64,000 nt of DNA, taken from JAFAGX01 sp963759875. GTDB taxonomy: Bacteria; Acidobacteriota; Terriglobia; Terriglobales; Acidobacteriaceae. Position 1 is the stretch's first letter. Each line of letters starts with the position of its first letter. The stretch lies in assembly GCA_963759875.1 (NCBI GenBank), contig CAVXBB010000016.1, positions 558,001 to 622,000 of the forward strand, read 5' to 3'. The notes below the pieces were generated by a model. It did not search any database. It saw only the letters and a program-made list of their open reading frames with translations, and was not told the DNA's origin. This document shows positions 43,960-52,208 of this stretch, one piece after another. The position numbers and the translations under genes were made by a program.

Positions 43960-45819
43960 ATGGCCGCCGATCTTTTGGCTCGCATGAAACAGGGGCCCGT
44001 CCTCTGTGACGGCGCGATGGGCACTCTCCTGTATTCAAAGGGTATCTTCATCAATCGCTGTTATGACGAACTGAGCCTTTCCCAGCCCGATCTGATCCGA
44101 GGAATCCACCACGAATACCTCCAGGCTGGTGCCGAAATCATCGAGACCAACACGTTTGGAGCCAACTCGTTTCGCTTGGCCCGCCACAGCCTCATAGATA
44201 GGGTCCGCGAAATCAATCTGGCTGCAGCCAGGGTCGCACGCGAGGCCGCCAAGAGCTTCGACGTCTGGGTTGGCGGTTCTGTAGGCCCCTTAGGCGTTCG
44301 CATTGAGCCTCTCGGCAAGACTTCGTTCGAAGAAGCTCGCGCTTCGTTTCGAGAGCAGATTGCCGCACTAATCGAAGGCGGCATCGACGTGATCATTCTC
44401 GAAACGTTCGGCTATTTAGAGGAACTCCATCAGGCAATTCTCGCAGCTCGCGACGTTAACCCTAAAATCCCGGTCGTCGCCCAAGTCACCATCGATGAGG
44501 ATGGCAACTGCCTCGACGGTTCCTCCCCCGAGGTCTTCACTCCCAAACTGCAGGAATGGGGCGCCGATATCATCGGTTGCAACTGCAGCGTGGGCCCAGT
44601 CGCCATGCTGGACGCAATCGAGCGCATCCGAGTCCTGACTTCCCTTCCCCTTGCCGCTCAGCCCAATGCAGGCATTCCGCGTTCCGTAGAAGGCCGCAAT
44701 ATTTATCTCTGCTCGCCAGAGTACATGGCAAGCTATGCCCGCAAATTTGCTGCCGCGGGCGTGCGTCTGGTCGGAGGCTGCTGTGGAACGACGCCAGCGC
44801 ATATCCGTGTGATTAAATCCGCGCTCCGCGTAGGCGAAGCGCGGGCCAAAACCGCCGAGGCTTCAGCCGCCGTCCACCCCAAGCCGTTGCCCGCCGTCGC
44901 GTTGCCGATTGAGAAGCGGTCCCGTTTAGGCGCCAAAATTGCCGCCGGCGAATTCGTCACCATGGTCGAGATTGTCCCGCCTAAGGGTATCGATGTTCGC
45001 AAGGAAGTCGACGGCGCCCGTTTTCTGAAGTCCGTCGGCGTAGACGCCATCAACATTCCCGATAGCCCCCGTGCCTCAGCCCGCATGAGCAATCAAGCGC
45101 TTTCGCTGTTGGTTCAGAAGGAAGTCGGGATTGAAACCATCCTGCACTACACCTGTCGTGACCGCAACGTGCTCTGCATTCAGTCGGATCTGCTCGGCGC
45201 AGCCGCCATGGGCTTGCGCAATTTAATTTGCATCACCGGTGATCCGCCCAAGATGGGCAACTATCCTGATGCCACAGCCGTCTTCGACGTGGACTCCATC
45301 GGCTTGGTGAACATCGTTCGCAATCTGAACCACGGGCACGACATTGGCGATAACCCGCTCGGTGTCGGTACCGCATTCGTCATTGGTGTAGGTGCCAATC
45401 CCGGTGTTCCCAACATTGACGAGGAGATTCGGCGCTTTGAGTACAAAGTGCAAGCAGGCGCTGAGTACGTCGTCACCCAACCGGTCTTCGACCTCGGACT
45501 CCTCGAAAGCTTTTTAACACGTATCGAACACTGCCGCATTCCCGTCGTCGTGGGAATCTGGCCCTTGGTCAGCCTGCGCAATGCGGAGTTTATGAAGAAC
45601 GAACTGCGCGTCTCCGTTCCCGATTCCATTCTGGAGCGCATGGGTCGCGCTCCCACCCCTGAAGCTGCCCGCGAAGAAGGCATTGCCATAGCCCGCGAGA
45701 TGCTTATTGCTGCCCGCAGCATGGTCCAAGGCGCTCAGATTAGCGCCCCTTTGGGTAAATATGCCGCTGCTGTCGACGTCCTCGAAGCCCTGGGCTCCGT
45801 CCGTTCCACTTCGCTCTAA
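43960..45819 (+). CDS. Bifunctional homocysteine S-methyltransferase / methylenetetrahydrofolate reductase
   Basis: A 619-residue fusion. Residues 1-300 are a homocysteine methyltransferase domain with zinc ligands Cys207 ('GCNCS') and Cys274-Cys275 ('GGCCGTTP'). Residues about 330-612 are a flavin MTHFR barrel ('MVEIVPPKGIDVRKEV', 'NLICITGDPPKMG', 'YVVTQPVFD'). The layout matches the YitJ-type enzymes, linking methyl-THF formation to methionine synthesis. No cobalamin-binding domain is present. ATG 43960 begins the first domain; the frame upstream to 43924 adds nothing recognisable. Confidence 0.9.
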   Translation: MAADLLARMKQGPVLCDGAMGTLLYSKGIFINRCYDELSLSQPDLIRGIHHEYLQAGAEIIETNTFGANSFRLARHSLIDRVREINLAAARVAREAAKSFDVWVGGSVGPLGVRIEPLGKTSFEEARASFREQIAALIEGGIDVIILETFGYLEELHQAILAARDVNPKIPVVAQVTIDEDGNCLDGSSPEVFTPKLQEWGADIIGCNCSVGPVAMLDAIERIRVLTSLPLAAQPNAGIPRSVEGRNIYLCSPEYMASYARKFAAAGVRLVGGCCGTTPAHIRVIKSALRVGEARAKTAEASAAVHPKPLPAVALPIEKRSRLGAKIAAGEFVTMVEIVPPKGIDVRKEVDGARFLKSVGVDAINIPDSPRASARMSNQALSLLVQKEVGIETILHYTCRDRNVLCIQSDLLGAAAMGLRNLICITGDPPKMGNYPDATAVFDVDSIGLVNIVRNLNHGHDIGDNPLGVGTAFVIGVGANPGVPNIDEEIRRFEYKVQAGAEYVVTQPVFDLGLLESFLTRIEHCRIPVVVGIWPLVSLRNAEFMKNELRVSVPDSILERMGRAPTPEAAREEGIAIAREMLIAARSMVQGAQISAPLGKYAAAVDVLEALGSVRSTSL

Positions 45820-45905
45820 GCGGTTGTAAATTTCCTTGACGCACGGCGTTTTGCTTGGCACACCCGCCTGTGATCTGAATTACAATATCCCCAGGAGCCA
45901 TCCCT

Positions 45906-46145
45906 TTGCCGAAGTTTGAAGACTGCCTTCAGCGCCTGGAAAAGATTGTTCAGGAGCTTGAGAAGGGCGAAGCGCCGTTGGAAAAGTCCCTCACGCTCTT
46001 TGAAGAGGGAATGCAACTCTCTTCCGCCTGCCGCAAAGAACTGGAACAGGCCGAAGGGAAGGTGGAAATTCTGCTTAAGCAGAATGGTAGACTCCAGCCT
46101 GAGTCATTTGAGCCCTTGACCGAGGTCTCGTCGGGCCGGAAGTAA
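45906..46145 (+). CDS. xseB: Exodeoxyribonuclease VII small subunit
   Basis: A 79-residue helical protein with the XseB pattern 'FEDCLQRLEKIVQELEKGEA' and 'LEKSLTLFEEGMQLSSACRK'. With XseA it forms the single-strand exonuclease VII. It uses TTG at 45906, with GGAG eight bases upstream. No XseA gene is in the window. It sits two genes upstream of ispA, an often-seen neighbourhood. Confidence 0.88.
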   Translation: MPKFEDCLQRLEKIVQELEKGEAPLEKSLTLFEEGMQLSSACRKELEQAEGKVEILLKQNGRLQPESFEPLTEVSSGRK

Positions 46146-46252
46146 CGTCGCCTCGGTGACGCCCCGCGTGAGTATCGTCTGCAGCCGCCCCGCTTTTGTC
46201 GGGGCTGCCGCGACCACAGAGTACCGTGAAAACCGGTAGAAGCCGAGGAAGT

Positions 46253-46624
46253 ATGCATTCCCAAGATCTCGTACTCCTGCAGCGAGACGCGAGCATCACC
46301 CAATCCCTGGTCTCCGCGCTGAGCAGCTCCTTTCGTTCCATTCATCACGTGAGCTCGCTCGATGAACTCCGCACCAGTATTGCGAAACACAGGGCAACCA
46401 TTGCCATTCTGGATATTGAAAACGCCAGCTTGCGTGACATCGAACATCTGTCACATGACTTCCCTGGTGCCTGCATTTTGTGCACTCATCGCTGTGCTGA
46501 TGAAGAAATGTGGACCGCGACCCTGAACGCCGGCGCTTCTGATCTCATCCATCCCTCAGATACTCGCGGCATCGTTCAGGCAGTCCTCAAGAGCGGTGCT
46601 GCAACTCGTACGGCTGCTGCGTAA
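46253..46624 (+). CDS. Receiver-like (CheY-fold) single-domain protein
   Basis: A 123-residue protein with an alternating beta/alpha pattern like a response-regulator receiver: 'DLVLLQRDASITQSLVSAL', 'ATIAILDIENAS', 'ACILCTHRC', 'AGASDLIHPSD'. An Asp in 'AILDIEN' is at the phosphoacceptor position, but the acidic pair near the N-terminus and the conserved Lys are not evident. It may be a degenerate receiver. ATG 46253 has AGGA seven bases upstream. It lies between xseB and ispA. Confidence 0.6.
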   Translation: MHSQDLVLLQRDASITQSLVSALSSSFRSIHHVSSLDELRTSIAKHRATIAILDIENASLRDIEHLSHDFPGACILCTHRCADEEMWTATLNAGASDLIHPSDTRGIVQAVLKSGAATRTAAA

Positions 46625-46690
46625 GTTCGGTTAACGGAACAGAACAGCGCCCTCCGAGTTGCCGCCCGTTCGCTTGCTATACTCACCCTC

Positions 46691-47572
46691 ATGCTCAGAC
46701 CTACTCTGGAGCAAGGGCGCGAACTTGCGGACGCAGCCCTGGAACGATTGCTGCCCCCCGCCACTCAGCAACCGTCCTCCATTCATCGGGGAATGCGCCA
46801 TAGCGTCTTCGCCGGGGGCAAGCGCTTACGTCCAATCTTATGCATGGAAGCTGGACGCATGATTGCGGGTTCGCTTCCTTCGGGAATCGACGAACTTGGC
46901 GCCGCCCTCGAGATGCTGCATACCTATTCTCTTATTCACGACGATCTGCCGGCGCTCGACAATGACGACCTGCGCCGTGGCCGTCCAACCTCCCACAAGG
47001 TATTCGGCGAAGCCATTGCCATTCTGGCCGGCGACGCGCTGCAAACCCGCGCTTACGAAGTTTTGGCTCGATTGCAATGCCCCGCAACCGCTCGCGTGCG
47101 CATCATCGAAGAGATCGCGCATGCTACCGGAACTATCGAAGGCATGATCGGCGGGCAGGTGGTGGATCTGGAAGCCGAGCACAGCAAACCTGACGTCGCT
47201 ACCGTCGAGTACATCCATCGCTCCAAAACCGCTGCTCTGATTACCGCCAGCGTCGTCACCGGAGGACTGTATGCCGGGGCGGACGATCACTCTGTCTGTA
47301 AACTCAGATCCTTTGGGCAATGTATTGGATTAGCATTCCAGATTGTTGATGATGTGCTCGACGTCACACAAACTTCCGAACAACTGGGAAAAACTGCCGG
47401 CAAAGATACCGCGGCCGAAAAAGCCACTTACCCAGCCTTGTTTGGAGTCGATGAGTCGCTCAAGAAGGCAGATGAAGTAGTCAGCCACGCGCTCGCTGCA
47501 CTGGCATCGTTCGGCCCAAAGGCTGATATCTTGAAAGCTTTGGCGCATTTTTTGGTGGAAAGAAAAAAGTGA
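46691..47572 (+). CDS. ispA: Polyprenyl (farnesyl/geranylgeranyl) diphosphate synthase
   Basis: A 293-residue trans-prenyltransferase. The first Asp-rich motif is 'DDLPALD' (84-90) and the second is 'DDVLD' (220-224). 'GGKRLRP' near residue 42 binds isopentenyl diphosphate. It condenses IPP with allylic diphosphates in the cytoplasm for quinone, hopanoid or wall-lipid precursors. The residues before the first motif ('LEMLHTYSLIH') suggest a short product, but chain length is not certain. Confidence 0.9.
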   Translation: MLRPTLEQGRELADAALERLLPPATQQPSSIHRGMRHSVFAGGKRLRPILCMEAGRMIAGSLPSGIDELGAALEMLHTYSLIHDDLPALDNDDLRRGRPTSHKVFGEAIAILAGDALQTRAYEVLARLQCPATARVRIIEEIAHATGTIEGMIGGQVVDLEAEHSKPDVATVEYIHRSKTAALITASVVTGGLYAGADDHSVCKLRSFGQCIGLAFQIVDDVLDVTQTSEQLGKTAGKDTAAEKATYPALFGVDESLKKADEVVSHALAALASFGPKADILKALAHFLVERKK

Positions 47573-47596
47573 CTTTCGGGCATGCCAAACCGCTTT

Positions 47597-47626
47597 CCTC
47601 TGTGCTCCCTGTCCTCTGTGGTAAAA
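47597..47626 (-). repeat. Short intergenic repeat of the CCTCTGTGG type
   Basis: The plus strand reads CCTCTGTGCTCCCTG then TCCTCTGTGGTAAAA, matching the copy at 9743-9772. It lies immediately upstream of the fluoride riboswitch. Confidence 0.5.
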
Positions 47627-47636
47627 ATAGATTCGC

Positions 47637-47694
47637 GGCGATGGAGTTCGCCTTAACGGCCGGCTCGAACTGAGTCCCGGATGATAACTCCTAC
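47637..47694 (+). promoter_or_regulatory. Fluoride riboswitch (crcB motif)
   Basis: The leader of crcB matches the crcB-motif consensus: GGCGATGGAGTTCGCC at 47637-47652, TTAACGGCC after it, and the 3' conserved GATGATAACTCCTAC at 47680-47694. The motif binds fluoride and turns on fluoride-export genes. Here it precedes a CrcB fluoride channel and a DUF190 gene, which fits well. The final CTCCTAC can pair with the crcB ribosome site. Confidence 0.9.
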
Positions 47695-47709
47695 AAAACT
47701 TTGTAGGAG
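47688..47709 (+). promoter_or_regulatory. Hairpin that sequesters the crcB ribosome binding site
   Basis: CTCCTACAAA (47688-47697) is perfectly complementary to TTTGTAGGAG (47700-47709). The left arm is the last conserved element of the riboswitch and the right arm contains the AGGAG of crcB. Ligand-bound aptamer and hairpin should exclude each other, so fluoride would free the ribosome site. Confidence 0.75.
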
Positions 47710-47721
47710 GAACTCCGTCCC

Positions 47722-48096
47722 TTGCTCGACCTGCTCATTATTTCTCTAGGCGCAATCGTCGGTGCTAACGCCCGCTACCTGATCAGTCGATTCGCTGCAA
47801 AACATCTCGGCCCGGTATTTCCTTACGGCACCCTGTTTATCAATGTCACCGGCAGCTTCATCGTCGGATTCTTCATTATTTGGACAACCGAACGGGTATT
47901 TTTGGATCCGCGCTGGCGGCTGCTGGTTGTCGTTGGCTTCTGTGGTGCATTCACAACATTCTCCAGCTACGCCTTTGAAAGCATGGCCTACTTCGAGCAA
48001 GGCCAGTGGCTGCTGATGTGCACCAACCTCCTGACCAACAACGCGCTTTGCCTTGTGGCTGCCTTGGCTGGCATGGGCGTGGCGAGGGTACTGTAA
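47722..48096 (+). CDS. crcB: Fluoride channel CrcB/Fluc
   Basis: A 124-residue membrane protein with four helices. Family blocks are 'GAIVGANARYLISR', 'PYGTLFINVTGSFIVGF' and 'GFCGAFTTFSSYAFE', which lines the pore. As a dimer it lets fluoride leave the cell. It starts at TTG 47722, after AGGAGG. The start is decided by the family N-terminus and by the upstream riboswitch. It is followed at one base by a DUF190 gene. Confidence 0.92.
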   Translation: MLDLLIISLGAIVGANARYLISRFAAKHLGPVFPYGTLFINVTGSFIVGFFIIWTTERVFLDPRWRLLVVVGFCGAFTTFSSYAFESMAYFEQGQWLLMCTNLLTNNALCLVAALAGMGVARVL

Positions 48097-48097
48097 A

Positions 48098-48427
48098 ATG
48101 CAAAACGCTATGGCCGTTCAAGTCACGATATATCTCAACGAGGCGGACCAGTGGCATCATCGTCCGCTGCACATGGAAATCCTGAACTATCTGCGACGGG
48201 AAAACGCGTACGCTGCCACCGCCGTGCACGCAGTCGCTGGATTTCTGGGGCGCCATCGTGTCGAAACCTCTCATTTCGTGGATGCCGGAGGCAAGCTGCC
48301 GGTGATCATCATATTCGTGGATACCGACGAGCACGTGAACCGCGTTCTGCCCACGTTGAAAGAAATGGCCGCCCACCGCCTGATCGTGCGGGAAAATGTT
48401 GTCTTGGAGCAGGGCAGCCTGGATTAG
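48098..48427 (+). CDS. DUF190 protein, fluoride operon partner
   Basis: A 109-residue soluble protein. DUF190 blocks include 'VTIYLNEADQWHHRPLHMEI', 'GFLGRHRVETSHFV' and 'LPVIIIFVDTDEHVNRVLP'. The ferredoxin-like/PII-type fold suggests a regulatory or sensing role, but no function is established. DUF190 genes are often found beside crcB. The ATG at 48098 lies one base after the crcB stop, so both are under the fluoride switch. Confidence 0.85.
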   Translation: MQNAMAVQVTIYLNEADQWHHRPLHMEILNYLRRENAYAATAVHAVAGFLGRHRVETSHFVDAGGKLPVIIIFVDTDEHVNRVLPTLKEMAAHRLIVRENVVLEQGSLD

Positions 48428-48525
48428 GCTTCCGCGATCGACGAAACTGTCGAGCCAAAGCTGGTTTTAATCGGCGGACACACCGCTGCATATGCATTGC
48501 GGCGTTGAGAATATCCACCCAGAAA

Positions 48526-49476
48526 TTATTTCTGTTCCTGCACTTCTCCTATGCCCACAATCTTCGTATCTGTGCGGAATTTCTTGTAGTCCCGGAATGT
48601 CTGTTCGTCCTCAATATTAAAGCCCTTCAGCAGAGCCAAACGCCCATCAACCTTGACGTTAACGTGCAGCGGCAGCCAGACTTCGTCGTTCACTCTCGTC
48701 TGCTCAAGCGTAATCTGTGATCCCTTGTGCAACCGGGCGAGGAACAATCCCCAGGACACAGTGTCCAGAGCTTCCACACCCATCTTCGCCAGTTGCAAGT
48801 CTTGCTTGTCAATCCACACTCGCCCGTGAAACTTGGGAAGATAGTTCGCGTACTTCATATGAGGAACAAAACCCGGACGCGGTTCGGCTGCAATTACCCA
48901 CGTCTCACGTCCTCCAATCAGATCGCTACCCACCAGGGTGAAGTTGTAAGCGTCATCGATTTCTCGCACGAACTGCCGGTTCTCTTCGCGCTCCTTTTCT
49001 TCCTTCGCCAGCCTCTTTTCGCGCTGCTCTTCAGTCTCGTTCTTGCGCTTATCAATAATCCTCCGGATCTTCGCATCCTCTTTTCCAGCTTCTTTGTCCG
49101 AGACTGGCTTGTCATTCTTGCTGATCAGGCGTTGCACCTGGTCGCCATAGATCTCGAGGATTTCGTATGTCTTCGTCTCAGTCGACTTGGTCTGCCCCTT
49201 TCCATTCAGGGTTTTCTCAACTTCCCGCTCAATGTACGTGTAGTCCCGCTGTTTCTTGTCGTTTTTGTCGTCATTGTCCACAACTTTCTGGATGAGCTCC
49301 TTAATTTGATCCTGGGTGAGCGTTGTGGGCTCAGGACGCAAAGACGAGTTGGCTGCTCTGCTTGTTTCCGCGGCGCCGGGGTTCGAATCGGTTGCTTCTT
49401 GTGACGCAGGAATCGCCGGTGCAAAAGCAAACGTCTGCGCCATGCATAGTAGCAGCGCAAATCGGCAGACTCTCAT
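48526..49476 (-). CDS. Exported protein of unknown function with charged helical region
   Basis: A 316-residue protein with a signal peptide (about residues 1-24, 'ALLLCMAQTFAFAPAIPAS'). A very charged Lys/Glu/Asp/Arg region (about 65-180) is probably helical or coiled-coil. The C-terminal beta domain ('RETWVIAAEPRPGF', 'FHGRVWIDKQDLQLAKM', 'EVWLPLHVNVKVDG') resembles LolA/outer-membrane lipoprotein-sorting folds. That resemblance is only suggestive. ATG 49476 begins the signal peptide; the frame runs on to 49524. Confidence 0.6.
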   Translation of the reverse strand: MRVCRFALLLCMAQTFAFAPAIPASQEATDSNPGAAETSRAANSSLRPEPTTLTQDQIKELIQKVVDNDDKNDKKQRDYTYIEREVEKTLNGKGQTKSTETKTYEILEIYGDQVQRLISKNDKPVSDKEAGKEDAKIRRIIDKRKNETEEQREKRLAKEEKEREENRQFVREIDDAYNFTLVGSDLIGGRETWVIAAEPRPGFVPHMKYANYLPKFHGRVWIDKQDLQLAKMGVEALDTVSWGLFLARLHKGSQITLEQTRVNDEVWLPLHVNVKVDGRLALLKGFNIEDEQTFRDYKKFRTDTKIVGIGEVQEQK

Positions 49477-49588
49477 AACCTGATTTACGTCTTTACCCGG
49501 GTTGTTGTTCCCCTTGCCATGCATTTATTGATGTTAACCCCGCAAACCCGCTCCCGACTCGGTGCCGACAGGTGGCTCAGCTTGATTT

Positions 49589-49795
49589 GTCATCCTGAAC
49601 AAGCCTCGTTTGCGCAGTGAAGTTGAGGCGACCAGCGGTCGTCTGAGCCCGCTGCCGAAATCCCGAGCTTGGCGCGAGGGAGCCCGAGCCGCGCGACCGG
49701 GTCCCCATCCCGCCTGGTTTTGGCGTGATGGGGTGGGCGAACTGTCGCGTTCTCTGCGACAGAATAATCGCGCGTTCGGCCCGCTTCCCTATCAA
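49589..49795. repeat. Composite dispersed repeat before bshB1
   Basis: The 388-base gap between the 49476 gene start and bshB1 is mostly this element. Its first half (49589-49695) aligns with 15311-15415. Its second half (49739-49790) aligns with 38080-38132. Between them CCCCATCC and GGATGGGG-like arms form a hairpin. No gene is seen. Confidence 0.65.
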
Positions 49796-49864
49796 ACTGA
49801 CCGTAAGCCCCACCCAGGCAAGTTGCCTTGCCTTCCAGCATATCTGTATTCTTCTTCGACAGAT

Positions 49865-50608
49865 ATGCCTGCCGCGCCGCTCGACATCCTTGCTATCGCC
49901 GCTCACCGTGACGACGTCGAGCAGACCTGCGGCGGCACGCTGTTGAAAATGGCGCAGCGAGGTTATCGCACCGGCATCCTCGATCTCACCCAAGGCGAGA
50001 TGGGCACCCGCGGTACCGCCGAAGATCGCCGCCAGGAAGCCGAAGCAGCCGCTAGCATCCTGCAACTTTCCTGGCGTCTCGCGCTCGATATTCCTGACGG
50101 CCGTGTCGAAAACACCTGGGATAACCGGCTGAAGGTTGCCCGTGTGATCCGTCAGCAGCGGCCCCGCGTTGTCATCCTTCCCTATTGGCAGGGTCGCCAT
50201 CCCGATCACTACATCACTTCAGTTCTGGGATATGAGGCATGCTTTCTCGCCGGGCTTACCAAAGCAGCCTTGTCTAATACCGGGCTCTCCGACGATCCCC
50301 TGCCTCCGCACCGTCCATTCAAAATTGTTTACGCTACGCTGTACTACGATGTGCGTCCCACGTTCGTGGTCGATATCACCGACCAGTTTGAAACTCGATT
50401 CCAGTCACTGATGGCCTACAAAACCCAATTCAGCGATCAGGAAGCCGGCAAAGATATCTTCCCCGCACAAGCCGAGATTCGCTCCCGGGTCGAAGCCATG
50501 GCGCGTTATTACGGATTGCTGGGCGGCGTCATCTACGCCGAACCATTTCTACAGAAAGAAATTGGCTTAGTGGACGATTTGACGATGATTCCGGTGAAGT
50601 CAATCTGA
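49865..50608 (+). CDS. bshB1: Bacillithiol biosynthesis deacetylase BshB1 (LmbE family)
   Basis: A 247-residue zinc amidase. Zinc-site residues are His14 and Asp17 in 'AAHRDDVEQT' and the His of 'GRHPDH'. 'LTQGEMGTRGT' near residue 40 and the C-terminal 'YGLLGGVIYAEPF' are specific to BshB1. It removes the acetyl group from GlcNAc-malate on the way to bacillithiol. The usual 'HPDD' reads 'HRDD' here, which keeps the metal ligands. ATG 49865 begins the fold; the frame upstream to 49610 runs through repeat DNA and is rejected. Confidence 0.85.
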   Translation: MPAAPLDILAIAAHRDDVEQTCGGTLLKMAQRGYRTGILDLTQGEMGTRGTAEDRRQEAEAAASILQLSWRLALDIPDGRVENTWDNRLKVARVIRQQRPRVVILPYWQGRHPDHYITSVLGYEACFLAGLTKAALSNTGLSDDPLPPHRPFKIVYATLYYDVRPTFVVDITDQFETRFQSLMAYKTQFSDQEAGKDIFPAQAEIRSRVEAMARYYGLLGGVIYAEPFLQKEIGLVDDLTMIPVKSI

Positions 50609-50666
50609 CTTTCTGTTGTCGTCCCGAGTAGAGCCAGGGATCTGCCAGTTCTCTACAAGCGACAGC

Positions 50667-51332
50667 CTACTTCTTTACCGCCACAGCCACTCCATCTCGC
50701 ACCGGCAGTATCGTCGTAACAAAGTCAGGTGAGCTGTAAAGCAGCCGATTGAATTCCAGAATGGCTTTGGTTGTCGCCTCGCTTGGATTCTTCTGCGCAA
50801 CTTTTCCGCTCCACAACACATTGTCGGTCACAAAAAGTCCGCCCTTGCGCAGCTTTGGACTGGCGATGCGGAAGACCCGAGGATAATCTTCCTTGTCCAC
50901 GTCATTAAAAATGATGTCGAATTCCTGCTTCTGCTCGGAAAGCAGCTCCAGCGCATCGCCTACGGCGATTGTGATTCGGTCGGCAACCCCAGCCCACTCG
51001 AAATACTTGCGCGCTTTTTCTGCGTTCTTGCGATCGCCGTCGGTGTAGTACACCCGGCCGCCCTTGCCAACTGCTCGCGCCCACCAAATGGTCGAATAAC
51101 CGATCGCCGAACCCATCTCGAACACGGTTTTCGCGCCGCTTATCAGTGCCAGTTGGTACAAAATCCGCGCCACCACCGGCCCAACGATCGGAACATCGTT
51201 CTTCGCCGCTTCCGCTTCCATTTCCGTGAGCACTTCATCGCGCGGAGGAATGATTGAATACAGGTAATCTTCCACTGCTCCAACCGTGATTCCGCCCATT
51301 CGCCAATCGGGCTTAGCTTTTTGAGCGCTCAT
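50667..51332 (-). CDS. SAM-dependent O-methyltransferase
   Basis: A 221-residue Rossmann methyltransferase of the small bacterial catechol-OMT type. The SAM loop is 'VFEMGSAIGYSTIWWARAVG'. 'VYYTDGDRKNAEKARKYF' and 'FDIIFNDVDKEDYP' give the acidic SAM and metal residues, and 'GGLFVTDNVLWSG' follows. The acceptor is unknown. It precedes the UPF0173 hydrolase on the same strand with a 45-base gap. Confidence 0.85.
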   Translation of the reverse strand: MSAQKAKPDWRMGGITVGAVEDYLYSIIPPRDEVLTEMEAEAAKNDVPIVGPVVARILYQLALISGAKTVFEMGSAIGYSTIWWARAVGKGGRVYYTDGDRKNAEKARKYFEWAGVADRITIAVGDALELLSEQKQEFDIIFNDVDKEDYPRVFRIASPKLRKGGLFVTDNVLWSGKVAQKNPSEATTKAILEFNRLLYSSPDFVTTILPVRDGVAVAVKK

Positions 51333-51377
51333 TGAATTCCTCGATCACTCGAAAATGGACATTCACTAAGTGAAAAT

Positions 51378-52079
51378 TTACGCAATCGTCTCTCCTGGTT
51401 TCATCTCTCGTATCTCGACTCCCGGTGCCAGTTTCTTCAACTGATCCGGCCGTCCCGTCAGCACCGGAAAAGTGGCGAAGTGCATGGGAATCACCGTTTT
51501 CGGCTGCAGCAACTTGACGGCATATGCCGCTTCCCGAGGACTCATCGTGTAATGATCGCCAATCGGCAGCATCGCAATATCCGGCGAGTACAGTTCGCGG
51601 ATGATCGCCATGTCGCCGAACACGTTGGTGTCTCCGGCATGATAAATCTTCAGCCCATTTGAGAACTCAACCACATATCCGCACGCCTCACCGCCATAAA
51701 CAAGTTCGTCGCCATCCTTGATACCGCAGGAATGATCAGCATGAACCATCGTCACTCTTATATCGTCTACGGTCTGCGTTCCGCCCTTATTCATCTCGGC
51801 AGTTTGCTTCACACCTTTTTTCTGCAACCATCCACACAACTCGGGAATACCCACCACCTTGGGATTGTGCTTCTTCGCGATTTCTACAGCATCTCCGATG
51901 TGGTCAAAATGCCCATGCGTGCAAAGCATCGTGTCAACTTTCTTTACCGTTTTCTCTTTCTCCGGACAAGCTGGATTGCCCATCACCCACGGATCAATCA
52001 GGATTGTTTTCCCGCCGGGCGTTTCCACCCGAAACGTCGCATGTCCTAACCATGTAAGTTTGACCCCGTTCAGATTCAT
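51378..52079 (-). CDS. UPF0173 metal-dependent hydrolase (beta-lactamase fold)
   Basis: A 233-residue metallo-beta-lactamase-fold protein. The binding motif is 'CTHGHFDHIGD', with further ligands in 'VHADHSCG', 'HAGDTNVFGD' and 'VIPMHFATFP'. Length and motifs fit the UPF0173 group, whose substrate is unknown. It is cytoplasmic and a probable transcription partner of the O-methyltransferase. Confidence 0.85.
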   Translation of the reverse strand: MNLNGVKLTWLGHATFRVETPGGKTILIDPWVMGNPACPEKEKTVKKVDTMLCTHGHFDHIGDAVEIAKKHNPKVVGIPELCGWLQKKGVKQTAEMNKGGTQTVDDIRVTMVHADHSCGIKDGDELVYGGEACGYVVEFSNGLKIYHAGDTNVFGDMAIIRELYSPDIAMLPIGDHYTMSPREAAYAVKLLQPKTVIPMHFATFPVLTGRPDQLKKLAPGVEIREMKPGETIA

Positions 52080-52107
52080 CGCTGTCTTGCTCCTTGGCTC
52101 TTAGCAC

Positions 52108-52177
52108 TTAGCATTCAGCTGTAAGATCCTGGTCGCGTCTCACCACAATTAACTAATGGCTGAATGCTGAATGCTAA
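52108..52177. repeat. Inverted repeat upstream of hpt
   Basis: TTAGCATTCAGC (52108-52119) is perfectly inverted as GCTGAATGCTAA (52166-52177). An extra GCTGAATGCT partly duplicates the right arm from 52160. The unit lies between the UPF0173 and hpt starts and may form a stem around 46 bases. Confidence 0.6.
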
Positions 52178-52208
52178 TTGCTGATTGCTTAGTTTAATAT
52201 GGTTCCCC

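Noticed and set aside
15105..49864. Dispersed repeats considered as CRISPR arrays
   Set aside because: Copies are singletons kilobases apart with no regular spacers, and no cas gene is present.
49577..50209. A 210-residue minus-strand frame
   Set aside because: It is antisense to bshB1 and the dispersed repeat.
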